This document shows, piece after piece, positions 37,087 to 45,815 of a DNA stretch of 64,000 nt. Each line of letters opens with the position of its first letter. Position 1 is the stretch's first letter. A program made the position numbers and the translations under genes. The DNA comes from Gracilibacillus massiliensis. Its GTDB lineage: Bacteria; Bacillota; Bacilli; Bacillales; Amphibacillaceae. Below the pieces are notes generated by a model. That model made no database searches. It was not told the DNA's origin and saw only the letters and a list, made by a program, of their open reading frames with translations. The stretch lies in the NCBI RefSeq assembly GCF_001458115.1, contig NZ_CZRP01000013.1:496001-560000 (forward strand), written 5' to 3'.

Positions 37087-37265
37087 CTATAAGTAAAGCA
37101 TATAAGCATTGTCATGTCTAGCTCCGAGCGCCCAGAAACTAGACGACTTCACAAATCACCCTACGATAAGTCATCATCGGTTCGCAAGCTCACCGTGATT
37201 CCTTTATCTCAGTTGATTCGCTCCAGTCGCTACGTTTCTATGCGGGCGCTCTGCGCTTTTCTTAA
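37087..37265 (+). repeat. Dispersed structured repeat, copy B
   Basis: About 180 bp matching the reverse complement of copy A at 13039-13278. Its ends pair (TCTAGCTCCGAGCGCCC against GGGCGCTCTGCGC), and inner blocks (GAAACTAGACGACTTCA against CAGTCGCTACGTTTC) extend the foldback. Its end touches the stop codon of the MFS gene. It lacks about 50 internal bases of copy A. Confidence 0.75.
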
Positions 37266-38449
37266 CGAACTGGATGTTTTTTATGATAGATTAAAAGATA
37301 GATATACAAGGTAATCGAAAACACGATTGAGATTGCTGATGCTAAATAAATATAACTATACCCTAATAGGAAAGCAATTTGACCGAAGGCGATTGCCCCT
37401 GTCCCAACACCTAAATCAAAAAAGGAGAAAAAGGTTGCGTTGGCCATCCCCTTCCTATTAACGGCCGCTTTATCAACTGCCCATGCTTGCAATGCAGGTT
37501 GCACCGCTCCAAAACCAAGACCATACATAGAAGCTGCAACAAATAATATAAACGAATTAGGTAACCAGACGAGTAATAACATCGCGATTAAAATCGAAAC
37601 TGTTCCCGGCAAGAATACGGAGATATGTCCGTATCGATCATATAATCTGCCGGCAAATGCTCGTGAAATCATTAAAAAAAATGCGAATAATAAAAAGTAC
37701 CATTCAATTCCAGCTACATTTTGTTGAGCGGTATATAATGGTAAAAAAGATGCAATACCACCAAACGTCGTTGTAATAAAAAACAGTAACAGCGATGGCT
37801 CAATAGCTGATTTTTCAAAAATATCAAATTTCTTTTTATTCTCTGTTTCACTTGGCTTTTCAACTTTTTTATAATTGATTTGAGTTGCTAGTAGTAAGGC
37901 TACTATCCCTAAACTAGCTGCAATTAAAAATAACCAAGTAAAAGAGATATAACCATATAAAAATAGACCTAATGATGGTCCAAAAGCAAGAGCTAAGTTA
38001 CCGGATAAACCAAAATAACCCATACCTTCGCCACGTCGTTTTGGAGGAATTAAGTCTGTTGCTATTGTGCCTGTTGCGGTTGTGGAATAACCCCAACCCA
38101 CGCCCTGAACAAATCTCATCAGAAATAGAAAAACAACACTAGTAATGAAGGCGAAAGAACCAACAGATAGTACAAAAATAGCCAAACCTAATAAGTAAAC
38201 AAATTTGCGCCCGAGAGATTCTAGTGCATGACCCGCGTTAGGTCGTACTAATAGTGCTGAAAATGTAAAAACACCTGTAATAATTCCTATCATCTGGTCA
38301 CTGCCACCAAGGTCTTGCACAAATAATGGAATGGTTGGTAAAGTCATTTGAAAACCTAAAAAAATAAAGAAATTAGCAAAACAAATAAAAATAAAGTCTT
38401 TTGTCCAAATTCTTTCTGTACTGGATGCCTTTGCTCCTGTATTTTCCAT
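37262..38449 (-). CDS. MFS transporter
   Basis: A 395-residue major facilitator protein with 12 predicted helices in two halves. The loop 2-3 motif (VRPNAGHALESLGRK) and the matching second-half motif (SRAFAGRLYDRYGH) are present. It resembles drug-resistance exporters of the YfkF/YttB kind. The frame is open to 38479, but the ATG at 38447-38449 follows AAGGAGA by 8 nt. A dispersed repeat abuts its stop. Substrate unknown. Confidence 0.85.
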   Translation of the reverse strand: MENTGAKASSTERIWTKDFIFICFANFFIFLGFQMTLPTIPLFVQDLGGSDQMIGIITGVFTFSALLVRPNAGHALESLGRKFVYLLGLAIFVLSVGSFAFITSVVFLFLMRFVQGVGWGYSTTATGTIATDLIPPKRRGEGMGYFGLSGNLALAFGPSLGLFLYGYISFTWLFLIAASLGIVALLLATQINYKKVEKPSETENKKKFDIFEKSAIEPSLLLFFITTTFGGIASFLPLYTAQQNVAGIEWYFLLFAFFLMISRAFAGRLYDRYGHISVFLPGTVSILIAMLLLVWLPNSFILFVAASMYGLGFGAVQPALQAWAVDKAAVNRKGMANATFFSFFDLGVGTGAIAFGQIAFLLGYSYIYLASAISIVFSITLYIYLLIYHKKHPVR

Positions 38450-38546
38450 GCTGCAAGTCTCCTTTATATACTTCGGCACTCGAAATATATTATACCGTAA
38501 ATAGAAGATATAAAAAAGCCTGCGTTATGAAGAGTTGCTACAACTT

Positions 38547-39833
38547 TTATTTTTCTTTCCATATCTGCTCCAATATGATTACTAGTGCTGTGCCTACTAA
38601 TAGGCCATTGCTCATTACATTTTGTACGACCAATGGTAATTCCGAAAATACTTCTGCTGGCAAAAACATCGTGCCCATACCTATTAAATAAGCAATTCCA
38701 ATAATCGTAATTCTTCTGTTATCTAATGGTGTCAACGTAACATTACGGACAGCTAAACCAACTAATTGGACAAAAGATGCCATTAAAGCAGCATTTGCAA
38801 TCGGTGATGGGATACTCGAAATATAGGAAACGATTGGTGGAAAGAAAGCTATTACCATAAGTAAAAAGGAAGCATATATAAATGGTGTCTTTCTTTTTTG
38901 ACCAGTAAGGCCAATAAATCCTGCAGAAGTGGACAAAGGGACATTTGCGATCGATGAAAACATCCCAGCCAATCCGTGATTGATGCCAAAGACAGTAGTT
39001 CCTCTATTAATTTCCTTTCGACGTTCTCCTCCCTCGTTTCCTAATGTTTGATCAACCGCAACGACTGATGCCACAATATTTGAAATTAAAATGATTGCTG
39101 TGATAAAAGCAATCGGAATAGCACTGATATCAAATGTAGGCATGCCAAACGCAAATACTTGTGGAAGTGAAAATATGGCGACATCACCTATCTCTGGTGC
39201 TTGACCTTCGACCACCACAAAAATAATCCAGCCAATTAATATACCAATAAACATCGAATAACTACTTAGCCAGCCTCTAGCAAAAATCGATAAACCAAGC
39301 ACAATTAAAAAAGTAAAGGTAGCTATTAATGCTTCTTTGATTTGGATATTAGTTGAATCACCTTGCAGGCCTAACATCCCTTGCAAAAAAGTCCCACTCA
39401 ATTGCACGGTTAATAAAAAGAAAAAAGTACCCGTCACTAGAGGTGTGAATATAGGCAAAATATATTGAGAAATTTTGAAAATGCCGAATAAGAATAAAAA
39501 AACACCTGTTATGATCATCGTTGTTTCTAATAAACGAAGGGTGCCATCAAGTGAAGTACCGTTTTGTAACCCGGTTGCTGCCATTACTGAAAAAATACTG
39601 ATCCATATCCCTGCAGGACCTTCCATAATTGGCATGCGATGTCCAAAAATACTTTGCAGAAACGATGCAAGTCCCACTATAAAAAAAGTCCGTTGCATCA
39701 AACCAGCTACTTCAGAAAAGCTCATATCAAAAATAGCCCCTACTACAATTGGCAATGCCACTGAGCTAGCCAATAAAAAGATGAACCATTGTATCGTTTC
39801 CATTGAGGTTTGTAAAAACTTTTTATTTTGCAA
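38547..39833 (-). CDS. NCS2-family purine/pyrimidine permease
   Basis: A 428-residue permease of the nucleobase:cation symporter-2 family with about 12-14 hydrophobic segments. Family features are EGPAGIWISIFSVMAA near residue 75, the QTLGNEGGERR block near 265, and NVPLSTSAGFIGLTGQK near 300. Uracil, xanthine and uric acid carriers belong here; the exact base cannot be read. No purine riboswitch or PyrR site is visible upstream. It is a single gene. Confidence 0.82.
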   Translation of the reverse strand: MQNKKFLQTSMETIQWFIFLLASSVALPIVVGAIFDMSFSEVAGLMQRTFFIVGLASFLQSIFGHRMPIMEGPAGIWISIFSVMAATGLQNGTSLDGTLRLLETTMIITGVFLFLFGIFKISQYILPIFTPLVTGTFFFLLTVQLSGTFLQGMLGLQGDSTNIQIKEALIATFTFLIVLGLSIFARGWLSSYSMFIGILIGWIIFVVVEGQAPEIGDVAIFSLPQVFAFGMPTFDISAIPIAFITAIILISNIVASVVAVDQTLGNEGGERRKEINRGTTVFGINHGLAGMFSSIANVPLSTSAGFIGLTGQKRKTPFIYASFLLMVIAFFPPIVSYISSIPSPIANAALMASFVQLVGLAVRNVTLTPLDNRRITIIGIAYLIGMGTMFLPAEVFSELPLVVQNVMSNGLLVGTALVIILEQIWKEK

Positions 39834-39902
39834 AATAAACGCTCCTAAATTGTCAAGTTAACACTTTGTATCATATCATTTTGTTCTAATTGAAACAAAA
39901 GA

Positions 39903-39933
39903 CTCGATAGTCTAAGAAAAGTAGACTATCGAG
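39903..39933 (-). terminator. Terminator of the met operon
   Basis: A 12-bp perfect stem, CTCGATAGTCTA with its complement, has a 7-nt loop and TCTTTTGTTT following on the minus strand. Confidence 0.75.
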
Positions 39934-39993
39934 CGAATAATACTCGTCTATTTATTTGATTGATGTTAATTTCATGATAATTTTATTTATATT

Positions 39994-40803
39994 TTATTCA
40001 CTCATCCAATCAGGTTGATGGAAGCCTTGGAATTGTTCTTCGATTACTTCTTTAAAATGATCCGATTCCACTGCTTCTTTAATATCTGCTACATATTCAG
40101 CATCCAGATTTTCTGTTTTTACAACGACACGATTGATGATATTTTCCGGTAATTCATCACGAACAAGTGCGGTGGTTAAGTCGATCCCTGCTGAAATTGC
40201 GAAATTACCATTAATCGCAGCTACATCTACTGAATCTAGGGTACGAGGTAATTGTGCTGCTTCAACTGGTTCAAATTGTAAGTTTAATGGATTACTCGTA
40301 ATGTCCTTCTCTGATGCTCGTAATGGATCGACATCTTCACTAAATTCTATCACACCATTATCTTTTAAAACCGTTAGTCCTCTTGCAAGATTAGTAGGAT
40401 CATTGGCAACCGCTACCGTACTCCCTTCTTCTATTTCATCTAAACTATCATACTCATTAGAATAAATACCGATCGGTGCTGTTGGAACAGTGATCACACT
40501 CGATAATTCCATATCATTCTCTTCTGCAAATGCATCCATATAGACCTGATGTTGAAAAAGGTTCGCATCTAAAGAACCATTATCTAGTGCTTTATTAGGT
40601 TGCACATAATCATTAAACTCTTCAATTGTTACCGTATATCCTTGTTCTTCTAGGTAAGGTTTTACCCCTTCCTCTAACATATCACTATACGGTATCGTTC
40701 CACCTAACACCAATTCTTTCTTTTCACCTGAGGCACTGCCGTCATCAGAACCACACGCTGCTAATAATCCAATTAATATAATCAAAAGTACTACTTTTTT
40801 CAT
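39994..40803 (-). CDS. metQ: Methionine-type ABC binding lipoprotein MetQ
   Basis: A 269-residue NlpA/MetQ-family lipoprotein with a lipobox (LLAAC) at residues 13-17. The family core follows: YVQPNKALDNGSLDANLFQHQVYMDAF near residues 65-92, TVAVANDPTNLARGL, and VDVAAINGNFAISAG near 195. It binds methionine or a related sulfur amino acid on the outer membrane face. It is the last gene of a SAM-riboswitch-controlled operon with metI and metN, 12 bp after metI. Confidence 0.93.
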   Translation of the reverse strand: MKKVVLLIILIGLLAACGSDDGSASGEKKELVLGGTIPYSDMLEEGVKPYLEEQGYTVTIEEFNDYVQPNKALDNGSLDANLFQHQVYMDAFAEENDMELSSVITVPTAPIGIYSNEYDSLDEIEEGSTVAVANDPTNLARGLTVLKDNGVIEFSEDVDPLRASEKDITSNPLNLQFEPVEAAQLPRTLDSVDVAAINGNFAISAGIDLTTALVRDELPENIINRVVVKTENLDAEYVADIKEAVESDHFKEVIEEQFQGFHQPDWMSE

Positions 40804-40815
40804 TTTTTATTCTCC

Positions 40816-41475
40816 TTATTTTTTATTTACAGTTTTAGCGATAAAATCACCTAAATATTGAATGAATTGAACCAAGACAATTAATAAAATAACAGTGGTA
40901 AACATTACCGTATCATCATATCGATAATAGCCATAACGAATCGCCAAGTCACCAATACCACCGCCACCAATCGTACCGGCCATAGCGGAATAACCAATTA
41001 AGCTAATGGCAGTAATAGTGAGACCACTTATCAATCCCGGCTTCGCTTCAGGGAAAATAATATCTTTAATAATCATCCACGGTGAAGCACCTACCGCAAT
41101 CGCCGCTTCTATTACCCCTTTGTCGACTTCACGTGCAGCCGATTCTACAATTCTCGCATAAAAAGGAATCGCCGCTACTGATAACGAAACAGATGCTGCT
41201 AATGGCCCGATCGTTTCCCCGACCAGCCACTGGGTAAAAGGCAATAAGAAAACTAACAAAATGATAAATGGGATTGAGCGAATCAAGTTAATAACAACAC
41301 CCACTATCCCTTTAATCCAACTGTTTTCAAGAAATAATCCTTTATCTGTCACATATAATACAATCCCTAAAGGTAACCCAATAAAAATCGCTACTAATAA
41401 TGCTATACCCACCATCAATAACGTTTCAAAAAAGGCTACATTTAACTCTGGCAAAAGTTCGATAATACTAGCCAT
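40816..41475 (-). CDS. metI: Methionine-type ABC permease MetI
   Basis: A 219-residue permease with five predicted helices and the transport signature EAAIAVGASPWMIIKDIIFPEAKPG (about 140-165). GYSAMAGTIGGGGIGDLAIRYGYYRY near 170-195 is diagnostic of MetI proteins. It overlaps metN by 8 bp. Confidence 0.93.
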   Translation of the reverse strand: MASIIELLPELNVAFFETLLMVGIALLVAIFIGLPLGIVLYVTDKGLFLENSWIKGIVGVVINLIRSIPFIILLVFLLPFTQWLVGETIGPLAASVSLSVAAIPFYARIVESAAREVDKGVIEAAIAVGASPWMIIKDIIFPEAKPGLISGLTITAISLIGYSAMAGTIGGGGIGDLAIRYGYYRYDDTVMFTTVILLIVLVQFIQYLGDFIAKTVNKK

Positions 41476-42478
41476 TGTTGATCACCTCTACTTTACTGAC
41501 TCGTTCACGGAGATAATCAATCGCAGCTTCCGTTTCACGTGACTCACCATTCACTTCCATAACAAAAATTCCGAGCGGAACATCGCGAATATATTCTACT
41601 TTTCCGTGCAGAATATTTCCTTTTACTGAGAAGTTTTGTAGTACGTCAGAAACAATTGCCTCTGCTGCAAGCTCGCCCCAAAAATGAAGTCGAACTAGTT
41701 TACCTGTAATTGTTGCTAACAGTTGTTCAGGTAATTGGAAATCAAGTACTGTTTCGATAAATTTCTTTGTCAAAGGTTCTGTTGGATTAGAAAATATTTC
41801 ATAAGTAGAACCCTGTTCGATCACTCTGCCATCCTGCATCACAGCACAACGATGGCAAATTTCTTTGACGACTTCCATTTCATGGGTAATAATTACAATC
41901 GTCAACCCTAACTCTTTGTTAATTTTTTTAAGTAGAGCTAAAATTGATTTGGTTGTATTTGGATCTAATGCAGAGGTTGCTTCATCACAGAGCAATACTT
42001 TTGGGTTATTTGCCAGTGCCCTTGCAATACTAACCCGTTGCTTTTGCCCGCCGCTCAGCTGTGCCGGATATTGGTTTGTCCGATCTGATAATCCCACTAA
42101 TTCTAATAAATGGTTTACCCTTGGTCTTATTTTTTTATCAGGAACACCAGCCGCCTTAAGAGCAAATGCTACATTTTGATAAACGGTTTTGGATGAAACA
42201 AGATAAAACCCTTGAAAGATCATGCCGATTGATTGCCTTGCCTTTCGCAATTCTGTTCCCGATAATTGCAGTAGATTCATTCCATCTATCACTATGTTCC
42301 CCGAGGTTGGCCGTTCCAATATATTCATACAACGCAATAAGGTACTTTTCCCAGCACCACTGTATCCAACAATTCCATAAACTTCTCCTGAATCAATGGT
42401 TAGCGACACATTATCGACACCGACGATTTTACGTTTTTTACTTTTAAATTCTTTTGTTACTTTCGTTAATTCAATCAA
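41468..42478 (-). CDS. metN: Methionine-type ABC ATPase MetN
   Basis: A 336-residue ATPase. Walker A is GYSGAGKST (about 38), the ABC signature LSGGQKQR (about 141), Walker B VLLCDEATSALD, and the switch His is in IITHEM. A C-terminal NIL regulatory domain (about 260-336) is present, as in MetN proteins that are inhibited by methionine. It follows the monooxygenase gene by 6 bp. Confidence 0.94.
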   Translation of the reverse strand: MIELTKVTKEFKSKKRKIVGVDNVSLTIDSGEVYGIVGYSGAGKSTLLRCMNILERPTSGNIVIDGMNLLQLSGTELRKARQSIGMIFQGFYLVSSKTVYQNVAFALKAAGVPDKKIRPRVNHLLELVGLSDRTNQYPAQLSGGQKQRVSIARALANNPKVLLCDEATSALDPNTTKSILALLKKINKELGLTIVIITHEMEVVKEICHRCAVMQDGRVIEQGSTYEIFSNPTEPLTKKFIETVLDFQLPEQLLATITGKLVRLHFWGELAAEAIVSDVLQNFSVKGNILHGKVEYIRDVPLGIFVMEVNGESRETEAAIDYLRERVSKVEVINNG

Positions 42479-42484
42479 TGGTGA

Positions 42485-43861
42485 TCACTTCCTTCTGAAT
42501 TTACTGCCAGGATGATCCTCTGGTAATCTACTGTTTCCATCTGGAAATAATTTTTCTCTTAAAGTACCTTCACGATAGTCTTTTTTGTAGATGCCTCTTG
42601 CTTGGAGCTCAGGGATGACAAGATCAACAAACGACTCTAAGTCACCTGGTGTCACCAAATGGTTTAAATTAAACCCATCCACCCCTGATTCCTCAAACTG
42701 AAATTGGATGGCGTCCGCTACTTCCTTTGGATTTCCGACAATATAGCTATTACGGTCAATTGCTTCAAAGCGATTTAACACATCACCAACGGTCAATTTT
42801 TTCGGTGCATCTTTCGTTAAAGTTGCGGCCTTATAATGACCACCTTCTGTCTTTTTCTTATATTCAAATGGCTCATCCGGATCTGCATCCTCATATTCAG
42901 CAATATCATAACCGCTTGCACCATACTGTGCTTTTGCGGCATCCGCACTCCAGACTTTGTTATACTCTTCGAATTTCGCTTCTGCCTCTTCTGTTGTTTC
43001 AGCCACAACGACACTTAAGAAAGAAATGATTTTTAAGTTTTCAGGATTGCGACCATGCTTTGCTGCTCTTTCTCTAATATCATCTGCATAATAGCGGATT
43101 CGTTGTGGAGTCGGACCACCAACAAAAATACATTCTGCATGTTTAGCGGCAAATTCTCGACCTTTTTCCGAAGTACCAGCTTGATAGATTACTGGTGTTC
43201 GTTGTATAGAGGGTTCACTCAGGTGTGGTCCTTCTACTTTGAAATAATGACCCTTGTGATTAATTTCGTGTACTTTTTCAGGATCAACTAATGTTTCATT
43301 TTCCACATCTTCGACTACCGCATTGTCTTCCCAGCTCTGTTCCCATAATTTATAGGAAACATCTAGGTATTCATCTGCTATATCATAACGTTCATCATGT
43401 TTGATCATATCTTCAAGCCCAAAATTCCGGGCCGCGTTTGGCAGGTAGGAGGTAACGACATTCCAGGCAACGCGTCCTTTAGTAAGGTGATCTAAAGTCG
43501 AAAACCTTCTCGCATTTCCAAACGGCGCTTCATATGTAGTACTTACTGTAACAGCAAATGCCAGGTGTTTCGTGACACTAGCCATCGCTGATACTAATAA
43601 TGCCGGATCATTTAACGGAACTTGTAAGCCGTCCCTTATCGACGGTGCTTTACTTTTTTGATAGACATCATAAATACCTAATACGTCTGCAAAAAAAACA
43701 GCATCAAATTTACCTCTTTCTAGTAATTTTGCTAAGTCGATCCAATAATCTAAATCCTTATATTGACGATGGCGTTCACTTTTTGGATGTTTCCATAAAC
43801 CATGTGAATTGTGCATGGCGCTCGTCATTTCAAATGCATTTAAAATTATCTCTTTTGTCAT
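42485..43861 (-). CDS. FMN-dependent monooxygenase, NtaA/SnaA/DszA family
   Basis: A 458-residue luciferase-like (LLM) flavin monooxygenase. Family blocks are LERGKFDAVFFADVLGIYD, GRVAWNVVTSYLPNAARNFG near 130-150, and TPVIYQAGTSEKGREFAAKHAECIFVGG near 220-250. Relatives oxidise sulfones, nitrilotriacetate or N-acetylated S-alkyl cysteines (YtnJ, YxeK). It is first in an operon with metNIQ behind a SAM riboswitch. It therefore most likely releases usable sulfur from an organosulfur compound imported by MetNIQ. The exact substrate is not visible. Confidence 0.88.
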   Translation of the reverse strand: MTKEIILNAFEMTSAMHNSHGLWKHPKSERHRQYKDLDYWIDLAKLLERGKFDAVFFADVLGIYDVYQKSKAPSIRDGLQVPLNDPALLVSAMASVTKHLAFAVTVSTTYEAPFGNARRFSTLDHLTKGRVAWNVVTSYLPNAARNFGLEDMIKHDERYDIADEYLDVSYKLWEQSWEDNAVVEDVENETLVDPEKVHEINHKGHYFKVEGPHLSEPSIQRTPVIYQAGTSEKGREFAAKHAECIFVGGPTPQRIRYYADDIRERAAKHGRNPENLKIISFLSVVVAETTEEAEAKFEEYNKVWSADAAKAQYGASGYDIAEYEDADPDEPFEYKKKTEGGHYKAATLTKDAPKKLTVGDVLNRFEAIDRNSYIVGNPKEVADAIQFQFEESGVDGFNLNHLVTPGDLESFVDLVIPELQARGIYKKDYREGTLREKLFPDGNSRLPEDHPGSKFRRK

Positions 43862-43886
43862 AGATATCTCCCCTTTACAAATTAAA

Positions 43887-43916
43887 AAGCCTCTTCTTTA
43901 AGAAAAGAAGAGGCTT
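43887..43916 (-). terminator. Terminator of SAM riboswitch 1
   Basis: AAGCCTCTTCTT pairs with AAGAAGAGGCTT over a short loop and is followed by TTTTTAATTT on the minus strand. It is the expression-platform terminator before the NtaA-like gene. Confidence 0.85.
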
Positions 43917-43945
43917 AAAAATACAATCACTGAAGTCCTGTCCTT

Positions 43946-44051
43946 TTCTTATCTTTCAAGCTACTTGCTTGCTGGAGTTGGCACAGTACTTGCGATCAAG
44001 TCTGTTGCCGAGGTTTCAAAGGGCCAGTCCCTCCACCTCTCTGGATAAGAA
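43946..44051 (-). ncRNA. SAM-I (S-box) riboswitch 1
   Basis: On the minus strand the aptamer reads CTTATCCAGAGAGGTGGAGG..GACTGGCCC..GAAACCTCGGCAAC..AGTACTGTGCCAA..TCCAGCAAG, closing with GAAAGATAAG. These are the conserved S-box blocks with P1 formed by CTTATC and GATAAG. It sits 85-190 bp upstream of the NtaA-like monooxygenase and metNIQ and should switch the operon off when S-adenosylmethionine is plentiful. Confidence 0.95.
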
Positions 44052-44082
44052 AAAATGTTGTGGTTATTAAATTATAGTATTC

Positions 44083-44111
44083 AATGTAACTTGATTTTTC
44101 AGAATTGTCAA
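44083..44111 (-). promoter_or_regulatory. Sigma-A promoter of monooxygenase-metNIQ operon
   Basis: Minus-strand TTGACA (44106-44111), 17-bp spacer, TACATT (44083-44088), 32 bp before the riboswitch. Confidence 0.75.
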
Positions 44112-44134
44112 TCTTTTATTGCAAAAAATTTTCG

Positions 44135-45280
44135 TTAGCTATCCAAAACGTTTTTTGCTAAATTGTAGACAATCGCATCATCTGTTGGCGGATTATGTAA
44201 TCCTGCCCTAACATCTCGGAAATGCCGCTGCAATGGATTTTTCGCAGACAAACTTCTAGCTCCGACAATGCGCATCGCCAAATCTACTATGGTGTTAGCA
44301 CTGTTGGTCACGATGTGTTTAGCAGCTTGTAGTTCTGCACCTAACTGGGATCTGTTCTCAGGTTGCTCTACCCATTTTGTTGCTACACCATATAACACTT
44401 CACGAGCTTTCACTAACTCTAATTCGATTTCGCCAATCTTTCTTCTTACTTCTGGTACTTCTTTGATTGGGTGTGGTAGCGTAATCGGCTGAAAATTACT
44501 AGCAAACTCGATCGCATAATCACGTGCTGCTTCTGCAATACCTAGATAGACAGCAGGTATCTGTAAATACCATCCCTTAGGAAATGGTTTTTGTGGTGTC
44601 TCTTCGAACAGTAAAGCATCTTCTGAGACAAATACATTTTCTAAAATAAGGTCATCACTTTTGGTTGCTCTCATCGAAATACTATCCCATGTTTCTTTAA
44701 CTTTTACTCCTGGTAAAGAATGATCAATCAGTACATAACCCTTGGTTCCTGTTTGATTAACGTCGACAGTAACAATCGAATAATCAAGGGCTACTGCCAT
44801 CGATGTAAAGGATTTAGCGCCATTGATACGCCAACCATTCTGTTCTTTTTTTGCAATAGTCGTTGGTATACCCCCGCGTGAAGGACTGCCTGTTGCTTTT
44901 TCCGTCTGCGCTAAATTAATAAGTGCTTTTTCTTCGACGATCAAACGAGAAACCTTTTCAAAATTTGCTTTACTCCAATTACGATTCTCCGCTTGTTCCA
45001 AGATTACACCAAGCTGCCAACCCAGTGATAAGGCCGTTGGTCCATCTCCTTTTGCTAATTGTTGTTGCACCTGCAAAAATTCGACAAGATTAATCCCGGA
45101 ACCTCCATATTCTTTTGGCACCGTTAGAGATAATAATCCACTTTCTTTTATCTCTTCAAAATTTTCATACGGAAACGTTGCTTCTTCGTCGACTTGATTT
45201 GCTCTTCCCGCAAAAATCTCCGCTAACTTTTTGACATCTTCTATGTAGCTTCTACTATTCTCTGAAACAATTGTCATCAT
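44135..45280 (-). CDS. Acyl-CoA-dehydrogenase-fold flavin monooxygenase, SfnB/DszC type
   Basis: A 381-residue protein with the acyl-CoA dehydrogenase fold. It has GLLSLTVPKEYGGSGINLVEFLQVQQQLAKGDGPTALSLG-like N-terminal helices, the middle beta domain (KEQNGWRINGAKSFTSMA) and a helical C-terminal domain (AKHIVTNSANTIVDLAMRIVGARSL). The catalytic Glu of true acyl-CoA dehydrogenases is not evident. SfnB and DszC relatives use reduced flavin to oxygenate sulfur compounds. Its own SAM riboswitch confirms a sulfur role. It ends 24 bp before the promoter of the next operon. Confidence 0.85.
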   Translation of the reverse strand: MMTIVSENSRSYIEDVKKLAEIFAGRANQVDEEATFPYENFEEIKESGLLSLTVPKEYGGSGINLVEFLQVQQQLAKGDGPTALSLGWQLGVILEQAENRNWSKANFEKVSRLIVEEKALINLAQTEKATGSPSRGGIPTTIAKKEQNGWRINGAKSFTSMAVALDYSIVTVDVNQTGTKGYVLIDHSLPGVKVKETWDSISMRATKSDDLILENVFVSEDALLFEETPQKPFPKGWYLQIPAVYLGIAEAARDYAIEFASNFQPITLPHPIKEVPEVRRKIGEIELELVKAREVLYGVATKWVEQPENRSQLGAELQAAKHIVTNSANTIVDLAMRIVGARSLSAKNPLQRHFRDVRAGLHNPPTDDAIVYNLAKNVLDS

Positions 45281-45301
45281 AAATCCCCCTATAAACTAAT
45301 A

Positions 45302-45334
45302 AAATCCTACATCTCAATGAGAGAAGTAGGATTT
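45302..45334 (-). terminator. Terminator of SAM riboswitch 2
   Basis: AAATCCTAC pairs with GTAGGATTT, with additional inner pairing, and is followed by TATTAG on the minus strand, 20 bp before the SfnB-like start. Confidence 0.75.
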
Positions 45335-45349
45335 ATAAATACAAACGTA

Positions 45350-45470
45350 CTCTCATCTTTCAGACCGAATCGTCTGCTGGAAGTAGCACCATTCTTTTTA
45401 CACTCACTCGTAAAAAAGTGGTTGCTGCAGGGTTTAGCGGACCAGTTTCCTCCCCTGACTCTTGATAAGA
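45350..45470 (-). ncRNA. SAM-I (S-box) riboswitch 2
   Basis: The minus strand carries TCTTATCAAGAGTCAGGGGAGG, ACTGGTCCGCTAAACCCTGCAGCAACC, a variable P3/P4 arm, GGTGCTACTTCCAGCAGACG and a closing GATGAGAG. The S-box core is kept, but the sequence is clearly more divergent than riboswitches 1 and 3 (for example CTGCAGCAAC in place of CTCGGCAAC). It controls the SfnB-like gene. Confidence 0.9.
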
Positions 45471-45494
45471 TTAATCGATATGAAGTTAGCCATC

Positions 45495-45523
45495 ACTTTA
45501 CAAAACTTTCTAGTTATTGTCAA
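45495..45523 (-). promoter_or_regulatory. Sigma-A promoter of SfnB-like gene
   Basis: Minus-strand TTGACA (45518-45523), 17-bp spacer, TAAAGT (45495-45500). Confidence 0.7.
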
Positions 45524-45561
45524 CTGTTTTTCTATTATTTAAAATTTTCTAAAAAAAGAAG

Positions 45562-45590
45562 TTGACAGTATTTTATAATTCCTGTATATT
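45562..45590 (+). promoter_or_regulatory. Sigma-A promoter of FMN reductase gene
   Basis: TTGACA (45562-45567), 17-bp spacer, TATATT (45585-45590), divergent from the SfnB-like promoter 40 bp away. Confidence 0.75.
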
Positions 45591-45618
45591 GTGACTTAAC
45601 TTAATAAGCGAAATATTT

Positions 45619-45722
45619 TCTTATCCAGAGAGGTGGAGGGACTGGCCCTTTGAAGCCTCGGCAACAGACTTAGTAGAAGTACTGTGCCAATTCCAGCAAG
45701 CAACTAGCTTGATAGATAAGAG
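45619..45722 (+). ncRNA. SAM-I (S-box) riboswitch 3
   Basis: The plus strand reads TCTTATCCAGAGAGGTGGAGG, GACTGGCCC, GAAGCCTCGGCAACAG, AGTACTGTGCCAATTCCAGCAAG and the closing GATAGATAAGA. It is nearly identical to riboswitch 1, although on the opposite strand 1.6 kb away, which suggests an inverted duplication of the leader. It controls the FMN reductase gene. Confidence 0.95.
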
Positions 45723-45748
45723 GAGCGGATTTCATTTTAAACACACAC

Positions 45749-45773
45749 CCTCTTCTATCTTTACTAGAAGAGG
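45749..45773 (+). terminator. Terminator of SAM riboswitch 3
   Basis: CCTCTTCT pairs with AGAAGAGG over a short loop, followed by TTTTTTA, 43 bp before the FMN reductase start. Confidence 0.85.
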
Positions 45774-45815
45774 TTTTTTATTGTCTAAAAATACAAACAG
45801 GAAGAGGTTTTGAAG

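Noticed and set aside
37105-37314. Plus-strand frame over the dispersed repeat and MFS end
   Set aside because: It spans a non-coding repeat and the antisense end of the MFS gene and has no ribosome site.
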